From assembly GCA_013368315.1 (NCBI GenBank), contig JAACJM010000024.1, positions 620,001-684,000 on the forward strand: a DNA stretch of 64,000 nucleotides, read 5' to 3'. The translations under genes were made by a program, and so were the position numbers. How positions within the stretch are numbered: the first letter of the stretch is position 1; the number at the start of each line of letters is the position of its first letter. Under the pieces are notes generated by a model, which saw only the letters and a list, made by a program, of their open reading frames with translations, was not told the DNA's origin and searched no databases. Shown piece after piece: positions 1 through 12,021 of the stretch. Origin of the DNA: Tetrapyrgos nigripes (lineage: Eukaryota; Basidiomycota; Agaricomycetes; Agaricales; Campanellaceae).

Positions 1-782
1 AGTTGCTTGTATTCTTGCCTAGTTGGACTCTGCCACGCTCTTAAACATCCAGTAAAGTCAAGCACTGATGGGACAAAGTAGTCCGAAAACGCTTGGCGGA
101 CATGACCTGGGAAGTTGCACAATGCAGTGGTGTTTTTGGTCTTGTCGGGAGACACAAAGCCTGGTACTGATGTTAATGTTGTCAGCTCAATCTTGATGAC
201 GTTGGCAGGCTGCTTTATACATTAAAATTGCTCTCTGTAGATAGATATAGATAGAGAGAGAGATAACTTTACCATGACAGTAGCAGCAACATTAACTGTT
301 GTACTAGGGCTTCACACCGGTTGACGGGGTACAACACCCGTACCATATGTAGTTCTTGAAAGTTGTGGTACGCCAGCACTTATGAGAGGATAAGTGGTAC
401 TTATCTGATAAGGAGCCTGTTAAGTAATAAAGAGTGCAGAACTATGTGTAGTCTTGAAGAACACAGTGATGTCGAGTTACGACGCGCACAGAGTTGGAGA
501 TCACTTGACGGCGGCAGGCCTGACCTAAGGTGTTTGAGAAGAATCAGGGAGGGGGCTTAATTATTTCATACAGGTAAAGAGATGGAATTGTGAAGAGGAT
601 GGCTTGGGGAGGAAGCTTAATCCTGCTTAATCGCGCGATGCAATTTCCCATCAAGAAAAAGAATTGTACAGCATTCCCTTACTTTAACACCTCTGAAAAA
701 CATAGTTGTCGATGAGTTGGCTGAGGCGCTAATAGTAATATAATAATAAGTACTTTTGCACCTAATTTCCACCTGTACCACC
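1..782. other. intergenic stretch, no gene seen
   Basis: No coding region with plausible exons or homology is visible. The stretch holds a short GATA/GAGA microsatellite and a small imperfect palindrome near 318-347. The last 60 bases are AT-rich and may serve as the promoter of the decayed gene that starts at 783. Confidence 0.6.
239..265. repeat. GATA/GA microsatellite
   Basis: A run of GATAGATA units passes into GAGAGAGA units. It is a simple-sequence repeat with no sign of function. Confidence 0.8.
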
Positions 783-3678
783 ATGTCTACCCCCAACCGA
801 CCTGTATCTAGACAAGCTCACAAAAACACTACCCCAGCTGCTCCTACCATCCAGCTAACACCAATCATACTCAGCCAAGATTTGTCAGCTGAGGTCCATA
901 GACCAGTCCATAATGGCATGACCCTCAGGGCTCAACGAGACGCCCATCTAGCCAAGCCAGTGATGCCCACTCCCAGAAATCCTTCTGAAGTTGTACAGGC
1001 TGAAAAGAATGTGAAGGCCAAGGAGAAAGAAGATCGAATCGCCAGACAACAAACTGCGATTCAAAAAACGGCTTTACTAGAAGATGTGATGCAACTTGAA
1101 GACCAAGAGGCCCAAAACACTGCTGCACAAGTCACTAAGAAAGTGTCTAGACCAAGGAAGAAGAGCATAACAGGTGAGTGAGATTAATTTTGCATCAACA
1201 ACTGACTCACCTTGACAACATTGTTACCTGGACAATCTCCTGCACAAGACACCTCTTCCAACGCTGCAGAGTTCGTCAAAAGGAAGCCTGCAGAGGTCAA
1301 AAGGAAGTTGAAGCCAAAAGCAAAGGCACCAGGTGAGTGAACGCACTTTGCACATAAATTAATAACTCACGACATTAATCAGTGCCAGGAAAGTCCACAG
1401 CAGAGAGCACCACTGTCAACGCCATGGACCCAGTCAAAGAAAAGCCTGCTGAAGGTACTAACGAGATAAAAAAGCGCAAACAAGGACCTGAAAGTGAGTG
1501 CATTGTACGAAGAAAGCGGTAGGACTATTAAAGCTCACCTGATACAAAATCAGCGGTTTGTTCCCACTCCCTACATTGTATTCGTCTGTCCAATGCACAG
1601 GCAGGCCGAAAGGCTCAGAGAATAAGCCAGGTAAGTATGAGAGTGGTTACATGAGCTTCAACATCAGACTCACCTGTGTATGCAGACCCAGATCTAACCA
1701 CACCTGTGTTGCCAACTGAAGGGGAGGCTGCTGAGGAAGACAACACTGAGCTAATCTTGGATGAGTCAGGGGATGATAGCGAGAATGAGCAGCCAGCCAA
1801 GAAGAAAACAACGGTCAAGAACAAAACCGCTTTGTCCATCAGAAACGTCAGAACCCGGAGCCAGAATTTATGTATGTCCTATTTTGGTAACTGGGCGCTT
1901 CTGAGTACTGAGTCACGACATCTCTTTCTATCTTCTCATTTCCCCTAGCCCCACTCCTACGTCTGAGCCTGCCAAGAAAAAGCCCAAGCACAACTCAGGT
2001 GGCCTACATCCAGAATGGGTCAAAAAGAACATGTCCAGAGTCAATATGAAGGCGACATCAAAACAAGTTCTCAAGCTGCTGTTAATGTAGCCCCAGTCGC
2101 TGCTGTTGCGCATGTAACTAATCAGGCACAGCAGGCTCGAGATGACGACGATTATCAATTTGGAGGGTTTGTTGGTGACGATGATGATTGGGAGGAAAAA
2201 GCAGAGCTAGAGAAGAGTGAGAATGCTATGGAGGTGGTCGCAGCCTCATTAATCATTCAAAATACCGGCCTCAATATTCCTACAGAATCCTACCATCATT
2301 AAGGTCGAGCAGACAACATCAGTGCCCGATTTCGTGTCACCAAGCAAGAGCAAGAAAACTGTTGTCTTGGGCGACTTTCCACCTAACATCTGCAAAGCGT
2401 TTTCTGATCAATTCATACTGGCAGTCCTGGACTTTACTGGATGTCTTAGAGCTTGGCAGAGCCTGGATAAGCAAGAATATGCAAGGCTATGGCACAGTTT
2501 TACTGTGGACGACGTTCACCAAGGCTGGGACCAGCTCAATGGAACAAATAGTTTACTGGAAACTTTAATGCATGTATGGTACCTCCTTATTTGCTATTGT
2601 TCTTGACTCTCTGTCTCTATAGGTCGCAGATTGCATCACGGGCTGGTGCAACAAATTTGGGACAAAGGCCATTGAGATTTTGGAGGAACTTTCTCATCAT
2701 GAAGACCTCAAAACTGAAGAGAGTAAAAAAGCATATGGCGAGAAACAGATGGAAGGGGATCACAAATCCAGGGCTTTTTATTTTCTACATTCTGAGGAGA
2801 TTGACGGTAGAATGTACTATGCAGTGAGTCGTTGCTTCATGAGGTGGAACTATCAGTACTCATTCATTTTTCTTGTGACAGGGCACATTTCAGTCTGAGA
2901 TTGTCATGCAAGTCTTCGCTGAACATCTCAAATCCATCAAATCCATTCCCAAAGAAGACTGACAACAAGTGAAGCCTACGGGAGCTCTCGTCCTGTCCAT
3001 CCTTGCAGTGTGCCAAAATCTCAAATGCAATTTTCTTATGCCGATTTTTTATTCTTTTCTTGCATTTTCTTCCAGGTACTACGCGCTCTGGAGTTCTACA
3101 AGTCAGGCTCACTCGTTAAACCAGCCGGTAACAATTCATATTTCTCTCAAGGAGTATGGGGCGACAAAACTGTCAAGGTGTAAGGCTGTCAAATTACATT
3201 TAGGACTACCTCGGAGCTGCACGAAATCTTTGACATCAATAAGGTCCAAAATGTTGCCAGAGTTAGTGATGCCCAATGGGACCGTATCATTGCCACTGCC
3301 CAGACATACATGACATGACGTGGCAGCTCTGATTCAACTATCAAGTCGATGCAGCCCCGCAGTGATCAAGTCAACACAAATGAAGACTGGTTAATGCCTG
3401 ACGAGGATCCTGATGAGTTTGTAGCCAAAATGGCAGAGCTGAAGGCTGCTGCCAGAACTGAAACCCCCCAAGTTTCTGTTACTGAGGCCAGTAACAGCTC
3501 TGCTGTTACAGCTGAGGAGGCTAGTCATACAAATGCGGATGATGACGGTGCAGGTGATGTTGTTTTGGAGAGAGGAGCCTCAGAAGATGAAGTGGAAGAT
3601 GAAGATGAAGATGACGTGAACATGGAGAGCGACGATGAACCTGTAGTTGTGTCAGAGGAACAGGTGGAGGAAGCCTGA
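783..3678 (+). pseudogene. decayed multi-exon basidiomycete protein, function unknown
   Basis: The start is the ATG at 783, in a CCACCATG context. Exon 1 (783-1173) encodes a charged, Lys/Glu-rich segment. Clear GT-AG introns follow: exons 1249-1332, 1383-1493, 1601-1630, 1686-1871 and from 1949. The middle is an acidic linker with a DDDD run, then a folded-looking part (residues such as GDFPPNI, FTGCLRAWQSLDKQEYARLWHS, about 2330-2520). The C-terminus is very acidic (Glu/Asp, about 3540-3670). The reading frame breaks several times after about 2060 and between 2520 and 3350, so it is probably not expressed as a full protein. From memory it resembles a dispersed Agaricomycete family often found near transposons; no function is known to me. 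Confidence 0.55.
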
Positions 3679-4500
3679 GTTTGGTATGTAGTTGTGGTCT
3701 CCCTAGTATGCTCAAGCTGATACTCATTCTGGGGGCTCGTAGGAATGAGATGACATGCTTTCAACAGCATGTCCTAGGCAATACTGAGCACGCTTTCAAC
3801 AGTCGCAACTAGAACAGTGGTCGGATGTCACATTGGAAGACTGGGTTTTGCCTATGTCATTGACTGTTTGGGACCCTAACGAAGATGTGGTCAATTTTGG
3901 AATCTCAGAGGGATTTATGTTCTTGGCCTCATGAGCGACGAGAATTAATTTCGAAAATCATCGGTGGGCTTTGTCTTCGGCAGTGCTAGTTGTTAAATGT
4001 GAAGGAGACGTCATTACGGGCTGCTCAGATTAGAAATGTCAGGAGGTTGGCTTATGTGTGGGTTCTTTTTTTTTTACACTTATTCAGCTCAGTACTGATG
4101 GCGGAGTAGTGTGCTCGATCCATCTATGGAAGAGGTTCCGGACCTGGATATGATTGGGAGGAGGACTCTGCTAGCAACTGATTGTTGTAGTGGTTACGTC
4201 ACAGTTCAGTGTAATTCTGTATGTGCTATGTATTGCAATGGTCAAGATTTGTGGCTGTATGTAATGGATTTGTCGTGTCAATCTCGTATCGGGTTTGGCG
4301 TCCCCAAAGGCGGTGCGCTAGCTATATAATAAGTACTTACTAGTAATGCCTTGAGAGACTGCTGACGCCTGCGACGTGCATGATCACGTGAGAATCACAC
4401 AGGAAACCAGTTCTGAGTTCTTTCATTGTCCTCCCATTGTCCTCTCACTGTCAATCCGTCCCTCCGGCACTGTTATTTTCTTGCGTTGGTTCAAGTGGGT

Positions 4501-5671
4501 ATGTCCGCCTCACCGGGCCCATCTACTTCTCGTCATGCTCGCCAGTCAGTGCACCCGTATGGGTGTTGAAATGCCAAAATCCAACGAGATCCACCAGCCT
4601 GCCTACGGCAGCTCCTTGTGTCAACACGTGAGCTCATATAAGGCAGGATGGTTACGAGCCTACTTCTTGACACCTTCCTTTTGTTCAGCCCAACGACAAG
4701 GATATATGGGAAACCGCATTCCTTTCTGAGATGTACAACTGGTATGGAACGATACGTGGCCAGCTCTCTGCGACGTCCAACGCCAACTTCAAAAAAGTCA
4801 TGTGTGATGCCTGGGCTCGGTGGTTCTCTCATCTCCCTTCAGAATATCAAGATGAATCCAGAGCCACTTGTCAGCGAGCTGAGCATCCAGCTATTTATTC
4901 TGTGGTATGTTTTATTTAATACATTCTTGCCGTCCCCGTCAGATACACTTGCGATATCTCTAACTCTCTTCAGACTACTTCAACACTTTCATCCTTCCGA
5001 AGTGATCTAGCCAAGAAGGCCCTTTTCTACGTCGAGCAGAAGATGACACAAGAGCTGGAAGACATCACAGATGTGAAGGGTGTGAAGGCTTGGGTTGAAG
5101 GGCAGTTCAGTGGAATGGTAATCTTATACGAGAATCTGAGTGAGGTGTGTGTTCTAACCATTTTATTACATGAGTCCCACTGACGATATACTCCCTGACA
5201 ACAAGGACAATCCTTCTGGACTCTTCAAGAGTGAAGTCGTCTCCCAGACCCTCGTCTGGTACCTCAGGAAGATCAGAGACAGCCCCAAACACATCTATTT
5301 CGGGTCCCGCTGGCTTTGCCTTTGAGTGCTGCAGCAGTGCGTCGTACCCTTTTCAATATTAACCAGTTAACACACTCATATTTTTTTATCTAGATCAAAC
5401 GCGCTTTGATTATCTGGAAGGATGGCCTCAAACCTCAGGCTGAGAGAACCAACAGGCAAGCTCCTTGTAACAGCCCCACCAGTTTTAGTCACACCCAGTT
5501 TGGAGGCACCTTGAAAAGTACTTTGACAAGAACACCAGCAAGTTGACGGACGAGACGTTTGATGACATTGTAGCATATGCAGAGTATTACCTTCCAGAGA
5601 AGTTGATGTCTCTTCGCCACTCTGAGCCTATTGGTGTTGATGAGAATGATGATTTGCAGATTTTGGACTAG
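4501..5671 (+). pseudogene. decayed multi-exon hypothetical gene
   Basis: A plausible ATG at 4501 (MSASPGPSTSRHARQ) runs into a stop or intron within 25 codons. Downstream exons are bounded by good splice sites: 4689-4904 (WETAFLSEMYNWYGTIRGQL), 4974-5144 (KKALFYVEQKMTQELEDI), from 5206 (GLFKSEVVSQTLVWYLRKI), then a last exon from about 5396 ending at the TAG at 5669-5671 with an acidic tail. A TGA lies in the exon after 5300 and the last exon shifts frame, so it looks inactivated. It follows the previous decayed gene on the same strand after 0.8 kb. The product is unknown: helical, with no motif I recognise. Confidence 0.45.
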
Positions 5672-6165
5672 CGTAGCTATACTGTATCGACCAGTGTGCC
5701 TAATAATGAATGTATAGATTTTTTCAATCTTATTGTGCACGACTTCATGCACATCGCTCACACAGCTCACACAGTGTGCCCACATTGCACATTGCATCGG
5801 ACACACATCTGGCATTCATCCCGCATTCATTGTGCACACGTCGCGCATTCATCGCACATTTAGTTTTTCAGCCGAGAAATTTTATAAATCTCCGAGGATA
5901 AAGGAAAGAAATCCCTTTGTCTTTCCTGCTTGAAATGGAAATCCTTTAACCAGTGAGATATATTTTCATTTTCTAACAAGATTTTTCTGCTTTTCCCTTG
6001 CCTTTTGCATTGGGAACTCTTACCGTTTATGGAGGAAATTCCTGAGACATTTCCAGTCAGCGAGAAATAAAATTTGACAAGTTTTTTCCCCTTAGTTAAA
6101 TTATGTTTTTCCCTTCCCCTGTCCCGGTGATTAATACGGCTGTTATATAAAGACACAGGGGTCAT
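5672..6165. other. non-coding, CA/CATTCAT-rich sequence
   Basis: Between 5740 and 5860 there are imperfect tandem copies of GCACAnn and CATTCAT words. The remainder is AT-rich. An open frame on the minus strand here has low-complexity composition and no recognisable domain. The right limit is where homology to the gypsy-A gag begins. Confidence 0.5.
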
Positions 6166-7300
6166 GAGATCCGTCATTTCCACCTGAACCCTTTCCATCA
6201 CTATTACCCTTGCCTCTGGTTCCTGCTTCTCGTTTCTTTTCAGCTTGATGACGCCAGTAATGGGAATCGATGCAGAGGACTTGGGCTTTAAGGCAGAAGA
6301 GTCGTTCTTCCTCGGAAACGAGGGAAAGAGCATCCTTGATGTGGGGAGCTAAACCCTTCTTGAAGAAGTGTCGGAGGGAATGCTCATCCCACGCAACCTG
6401 TGACACAAGTTGCTGGAAGCGGACGCAATACTTCGTGGCCCAATCGGAATCCTTCATATGAAGGTTTTCCAGTCGGTCCTCAGCATCTCCGACCTCATCA
6501 TAAACCCTGAAATTATCCTTCAACTCCTTGATGAAAATAGTGAAGTCTAGAGTCCATGGAGCAGGATCCTCAGGATCAGGGTTGAGGATATCCGGCTTGA
6601 AAAATTCAAGCGTGGTACTGGAGAGGTAGGAAAGTGTGAAGCTGATTTTAGCGGCATCGGTGGAATAAGCGTGGGGACAATTCTGGAGGTTGATTTGCAC
6701 TTGGATGAGGAAAGGACGGAGCTTCTTTGGATCGGATCTGTCGAAGGTGTCAGGCTTCTTGATGTTGGTTTTCTCGCTTGATCTGGGTGCGAGCCTTCCG
6801 AGAACGTCGTTGAAGCTCTGGAGCGCAGTAATAAATTGTGCTCGTTGCTCATCAGAATCATTGTCATTGTCATCGCCATCACCACCACCATCAGGATCAT
6901 TTGGATCTCCACCACCCCCACTACTGTTGTCATCATCCCAACCTTTTCTGTGCTGACTAAGTCCAGCATGGAAGTCATCATCAGGATCCTGGGGCAGAGG
7001 CACAGGCAGAGCACGGGATGAACCCTGATTGATTTGAGTATTGGTATGAGTACAGGTCTGGGTTTGCGTCATTGTAGCCGAGTTGGTCAGAACGTCAGGA
7101 TCCCAGTTGTCTAGGAAATCCTGGAAAGGACTGGAACAGGGTTTGCTTGGACTTGGATGAGCAAAGATACTACCGGAGCGCCTGTGCTGATGAATTTGGA
7201 CGTTTTGGAAGATTGTGGAGAAGTATGGTTTTTTGAATGGAGATTCTGGAACAGATAGTTTGGATTTGGGAGAGGGTGTGCGTTGAGACCTTTGAGACAT
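6166..7300 (-). pseudogene. gypsy family-A Gag, C-terminally truncated
   Basis: The ATG is at 7298-7300 (MSQRSQRTP). A Ser/Pro-rich N-terminus is followed by a DDDNDND acidic patch and then the retrotransposon Gag fold (residues about 180-330: KPDTFDRSDPKKLRPF, YLSSTTLEFFKPDIL, WATKYCVRFQQLV). The frame is open until the truncation point. It keeps a Trp codon and about 13 residues (SQVAWDEHSLRHF region) that the copy at 24579-26030 has lost, so it is the better reference for this Gag. The CCHC knuckle is missing. Confidence 0.8.
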
Positions 7301-7333
7301 AATAGACAACTCGGAGATGGAAGTCTAAAATAC

Positions 7334-8011
7334 TGTTAAGTCTGGGCAGATCCTAGTACTAGGAAGTACTATGGACCTGGGCAGAGGTCCATGGGAAAGA
7401 ATGGAATGATAATGAATCCGGGCAGAACCGGACAGGAAGAGGATAGACTGAAAGAGGAAGGATCCAGTTGGAAAGACCAGGAAGTCAAGACGGAAGGTTA
7501 ATGGCACTATTGGTACCACCTTGCTAGTTGTCTAATCGGAATTGATCAGAATGGATAGGAGACCAGCTAAATCAATTTTAGACTTAAGCTATCTACTACA
7601 AAGTTGCTAGCTTAAGTACTGTAATGGAAGTATATGGAATGAGATAGGAAATTATCAGAAATGAATATGGAAATTACTGGAAAAGGTAAAGACAAAGGGA
7701 AATGCTCAATTTGCTATCATCACATGGAAACCCTTTGGAAAGAAAAGGAAGGGGAGCACAAGGTGCTACGAGATATGAAACAGAAATGAAACAAATATGA
7801 ATGTGAGCTATCCGGTTAGTATCCGATATGAGTCAGATAGGATCTGATGGGAAATATGGACTAAACAGATTTGTGGCAATTCAGATATGAATTGGAAATG
7901 AAGATGAATCGGAAGTGAAGATGAATCGGAAGTGAAATGGAATGAAAAGGAAAGAGTCGGAAACTGTTCAGGAACATTCGGAAGGAGTTGGAGAAAGGCA
8001 TAGGCTTTACA
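7334..8011 (-). repeat. LTR, gypsy family A (truncated copy)
   Basis: 678 bp with TG...CA ends, matching the LTRs at 19190-19822 and 26065-26692 with some extra internal sequence. In element sense it contains the inverted repeat built on CTTAAG just before the sequence that pairs with the primer-binding site. Confidence 0.9.
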
Positions 8012-10850
8012 GAAACTCAGAGACTCACATCCCCACCCAAACTCAGCATTCTCATCATATCTTGAACCCAAATGTACACACAGAGGTATTACTCACCACC
8101 AAGCCCATTTTCATCCTGGTACTGTACTCCTCTAACCTGAAACATCCCTGGCCTTGCCCCACACAAGCACTTTCTCAAGGAAGACCTTGAAGTGAGACCA
8201 AAGAGATCAGCTTGACACTTCCACAACAAGACAACAAATAGTGGGTTTGATGAAACCTGGTGTCAACAACAGTGAGAGAGATGCCTTCCTCAACAACATG
8301 GGTATGCACCTTAAATATTGTCATGGATAATCTTGTGATGCTGAGACCCTAGGATGACTTGAGTGACAAGCTCATCATTGACAGCAGTGAGGATGCATAT
8401 TTCCACCTTTTCCACATCCAGACATTGTTCAGTTGAGATTAGGTCTTGAGGGAGGTTGTTGAGATGGTGGCAGTTGCAGTTAAAGAGGCAATCAATGTTA
8501 TGCATCACTGCGACAAAAGTAGATGCATCAGGTCACGTTTGGTCTCATGGTCACACCCATTTTTGTGCCAGTTTCAATTTAAAGCCATACCATTGTCCAG
8601 CTACCACCACTGTCTGTATGGCAGCAGTGACAATGACTGTGCTCTATCTGTGAGGGTCAGGATTGAGGTGTGTCTATCATTTCATATGATTGCCATTTTC
8701 ATACTAACATCCGTTATTTCTCTCAAGACCTCAACACTGCATTTCTTCATCATTATTGCTATCATTCTAATCATTCTAAGATGTCCTGAGCTGTTACACA
8801 TCATGCCACTTAGGAAGTTTACTCAGAAGTCCACAGCTACCATCCCAACGACTGGAGTTGCATTGCCCAAAAGTATGCTGTGATGGGTGATGGGCATAGA
8901 TGGTACAGTTTCTAGGTCTTATCTATCTTCTAGGATGCTTGTGTATAATGTTAATGTCCATTGTTTTCTCCTAGATCTCAACTTGTTATTTCGAATTTTC
9001 TACTCTTTATCATTCTAATCCTCCAGCCTGATATACACCACAATGCCACCTACCCCTTGCAAGTCCACTCAGAATGCCACCATCATTGTGATGAAGTCCT
9101 CTTTTAACCAGTACCCCGTCGCTGCGACCACCAACTCCAACCAACCTTTTATTTGGCTAATGACCCATGCATGAAGCCACATTGCACAAAAGTATGTTAC
9201 TATAGGTGAGAGGTTTGTGGCAGGCTCGCTATCATTACTCCTTCCCCATCAACACCTGTCTCCAGCTCTAGGCTTAGTTTGCCTGTATAGAAGATCAAAG
9301 AGCCTATGAATGTGGAATTGAATACCTGTATCAGCTTTGACAGTGGAATCGTGCATAGCTGGCAAAGTATCTCACATGGGTACCTCAAGCTGAAGGCACA
9401 GAGGACTTTGACGTTGATATTGACTTTTGACTTTGCTGACTTTGAGGCATTGGATGATCAAGCTCATGCATGGAAGGGAGCTCAAGGATGAGAATGAGGT
9501 ATGAGGATGAGAAGCTGGAGACAGCTGCACAGATGGGTTTGCAAAGACAGCATGGATTTGAAAATGTTAATATGATGTGAGGGTGCCTTGGACTGAGCGT
9601 ACTTGGAGTTGTCTGTTACTGTCCACCTTTACCGGACTCTGATTCTTCTCATGTCCTGATTAGGATGCCAGCACATGTCAGGAATACCTAGTAAGATGCC
9701 TTGAAAGTTGGACTTAAGTTAATCCTGCATCATGTGTTTTCTTTGACTTGAATTCCAAACTTAAATCAGCCCTTAAGATTTAATTCCTCAAGAGCTTCAG
9801 GTAAATTGCTCTTGAGATTAATCCTTTAGTCAAGTGAACTTAAGTTAACTTTGTCTAACACACAAGGTGGCCTTATTCTCATTTTAAGTTGAGCAGCTTG
9901 AGGCAACTTTAGAGAACTTAAGTCCAGTTAAGTGCAGCGCTCATGTATGGTACTAGTAATAGATTATGGTAGTACTAGTACAGGCACTAACTTAAGGTAT
10001 CTTAAGCTGACTTCAGTCAGATGCGAGAAAGTTGTATTGAACTTAAGAAAAGCTAATATAGTTATGGTACAAACAGGCACATGTACTAACCAATATACTA
10101 CCAGGGAGTTGTGAGCTTTGGGAGTGAGCTGGAAGCTGTTGTGCAAATGGGAAGAAGAGAAGCAAAGAGGAGAGGGCACCAGGCTGAGCAGCATGTCCAT
10201 TTTGGACTTAAAAGTTGGGGATTTCAGGACTTAGAATTCTCTGTTTGATTTTTGTCCAATATTGGCCCTCATATGGGGGATTGTGATGGAATTGGCAATT
10301 GGTTACTGGACTGCAAAAACTTACATAATCCATCCATTTCTCTCCCTCTCCTTGATGGATGTGTTACTAGCCAAAGGCAACACCATCCAACCTCTCTCCC
10401 ACAAAAAGTCTCTAAAACACTTGAAAAACCCCACAAAGAGACAGACAACACCCTGAGTTCCATTGTCAAAAACAAAACACCTCTCTCCCCAAATCCTTCC
10501 AATCCCTCAATGAAAGAGGTGTGGGCCAGCACTGAGGTGTGGTGAGTACAAGGCCAGAGGTCTCTAAAAATGCTAACACACACATGATTTTTATTGAACT
10601 TCATTTGTATCCACCATCAAAATTTCAATTGTCTTTTCTTTCTTCACTGGATCAGATAAGAGTATTACAAATGTCAGATTCCACACAAGCATGGCATCTC
10701 CACTTCCAGTGTAGTACCCAGTTGTATAGCCAAACGAACAGATAGAGCCAGCGGGAATTAGTACTGTAGATCAATGAGAAATGATGAAGGAACTTACCAG
10801 GGCCCATAGCTTTCAAACAATGATCTCTGTTGTAAATCTTTTCATTTGAG
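8012..10850. other. no recognisable gene; repetitive, AT-rich
   Basis: Open frames are short and without domains. Two loosely similar segments (8795-8885 and 9035-9210) share words such as CACTCAGAA and CAAAAGTATG and a preceding splice-acceptor-like tract, so they may be diverged duplicates. The part from 9705 to 10060 is crowded with CTTAAG palindromes. The right border is the conserved LTR start TGTCATGACA at 10851. Confidence 0.5.
9705..10060. repeat. CTTAAG/TTAAGT palindrome cluster
   Basis: CTTAAG or close variants occur about ten times in 350 bp, in both orientations. Subterminal repeats of hAT or CACTA ends look like this, but no terminal inverted repeat or target duplication was found here. 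Confidence 0.4.
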
Positions 10851-10970
10851 TGTCATGACATCTATATTTGGTACTATTTATTTCTCCTTATCTCTGTATC
10901 CTCAGATCTTTACACCATATGACTCTTGTTCCACATGCTACGCACCACACTTTTCATTTCTCCAATACAG
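10851..10970 (+). repeat. first segment of D 5' LTR
   Basis: Begins TGTCATGACA, the same ten bases that begin the D-type LTR at 61079. It continues at 18741 after removal of gypsy B, and at 26777 after removal of solo LTR E. The three parts read in the same order as the copy near 61079-61510. Confidence 0.6.
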
Positions 10971-10975
10971 CTTCT

Positions 10976-11470
10976 TGTCAAGAACGTTGTCACTTAGCAA
11001 AACCACCCAAGTCACACAGTGAACGAGATAGATTCAACGAGTTACAATGAGACGAGATAGAGAGGAAGTGATGAAGAAGAAGGAAGATCGAGTAGCCGAC
11101 TATGCTTGACACTGCACTGTACTAAGAGCGGAGTGGAGACGAAGTGAACAGACTAAGGAACCTAGCTACGAGATCTACGATATATATAGAGAAGAAGTGA
11201 ATATGTGAGAATATCCGTGGAGTTTGGGGATCGGAGGAGATAAGGGTATGAGTCAAGTAAGAAAATATGTAAGTGAGAATGTCCATGGAGATAAGGAAAC
11301 GAGGAAGTGAGTCATAGATCTAAGAGACGATGATGAGAATGATGAGAAGTAATCAGTATTTATGGGTTTATGGAAGGTGATAGAATGATGAACAGAAGTG
11401 AATAGATAGTAGAAGGGGATAGAGAGGGGAGGGAAGGGGAATATGAAGAAGACGGAGGCGATTCATGACA
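10976..11470 (-). repeat. 3' LTR of gypsy B
   Basis: 495 bp with TGTCA...TGACA ends. It carries a TATATATA box and the AGTCTGTTCA word (in element sense) that matches the primer-binding site of the same element. Confidence 0.95.
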
Positions 11471-11484
11471 CTACCCCCCTTTTA
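11471..11484 (-). promoter_or_regulatory. polypurine tract of gypsy B
   Basis: In element sense AAAAGGGGGGTAG lies directly before the 3' LTR and would prime plus-strand synthesis. The stop codon of the extra ORF overlaps its start, the same arrangement as in element C. Confidence 0.85.
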
Positions 11485-12021
11485 GGTCGAGCTTTCGCCG
11501 GAGCTCGGAAGCCAACTGGTCCACTGCTTCGTCCACTGCTTCCTGATTTCGTTGGTGAGGTCTCGTTCAGTCAGCCAAGTTTCTGGTAGTTCGTGGGGAA
11601 AGTTTCCCCATCCCGTTAGGGCTGACTCCCATCTGTGCCATCCCCCTTCCCATCCTCCCCATCCATCGTGGTTGCTGACGTCTGCTGTGCCCCACCCGGC
11701 GTTGTTGTTGTTGTTTAACTCTATGAATCCTCCCCACGCGCTCGCATCCCCCCATCCTAGGTTGTTTCGTTCGTTGAGTCGCAGGCTGGATTTGTAGGTG
11801 ATGCATCTCGACCGGTGTCCCTCCCCCATCCTACATCGTTTCGCTGAGTCTTGCCCTGGCCAAATGCACTGATTGCATCCGCTATGTCTTCCCGCGTGCC
11901 CTTCATCCAACCTACAGCGCCGGCCTGAACGTTGGCCGTATCTGCAGCGTCCGGTGTTGTCCGTTAATGGGTCGATCGTTGTGGTGGTGGTTGAGACAGT
12001 GATAGTGATGGGTGTGGTCAT
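11482..12021 (-). CDS. extra post-integrase ORF of gypsy B: Cys/His motifs plus GW/WG-rich region
   Basis: 179 aa from the ATG at 12019-12021; an upstream TTG in the same frame is not needed. Residues about 20-75 hold two Cys/His units: GRCRYG..SG.RCR....HAG.H, then C..C, RCR.GEGH and a final Cys, likely zinc-binding. Residues about 80-140 are rich in GW and WG pairs (GWGD, AWGG, AGWG, DGWGGWEGGW, TGWG). The C-terminus ends SSGESST. The homologue in element C (54802-55317) keeps the same order, position and ending, so the ORF is under shared constraint. Function is unknown. It could be a nucleocapsid-like or RNA-binding accessory protein; the GW/WG pairs suggest Argonaute binding, which is inference. 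Confidence 0.75.
   Translation of the reverse strand: MTTPITITVSTTTTTIDPLTDNTGRCRYGQRSGRRCRLDEGHAGRHSGCNQCIWPGQDSAKRCRMGEGHRSRCITYKSSLRLNERNNLGWGDASAWGGFIELNNNNNAGWGTADVSNHDGWGGWEGGWHRWESALTGWGNFPHELPETWLTERDLTNEIRKQWTKQWTSWLPSSGESST

Larger units (their letters stand above)
6166..8011 (-). mobile_element. truncated Ty3/gypsy family-A element (5' LTR plus partial gag)
   Basis: This is a second copy of the 5' part of the element at 19190-26692, on the same strand: LTR at 7334-8011, 33-base leader, then gag to about 6166. Homology stops abruptly at 6166, before the zinc knuckle, so protease, RT, integrase and 3' LTR are missing. The left neighbour is unrelated. It could be a broken element or a partial reverse-transcription product. 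With only one edge, no target duplication can be checked. Confidence 0.85.

Noticed and set aside
318..347. small palindrome GGGTAC...GTACCA
   Set aside because: Short and imperfect, with no neighbouring gene or repeat family to give it meaning.
5860..6333. 157-codon open frame on the minus strand
   Set aside because: Its first half is family-A gag in the wrong frame and the rest is AT-rich low complexity.
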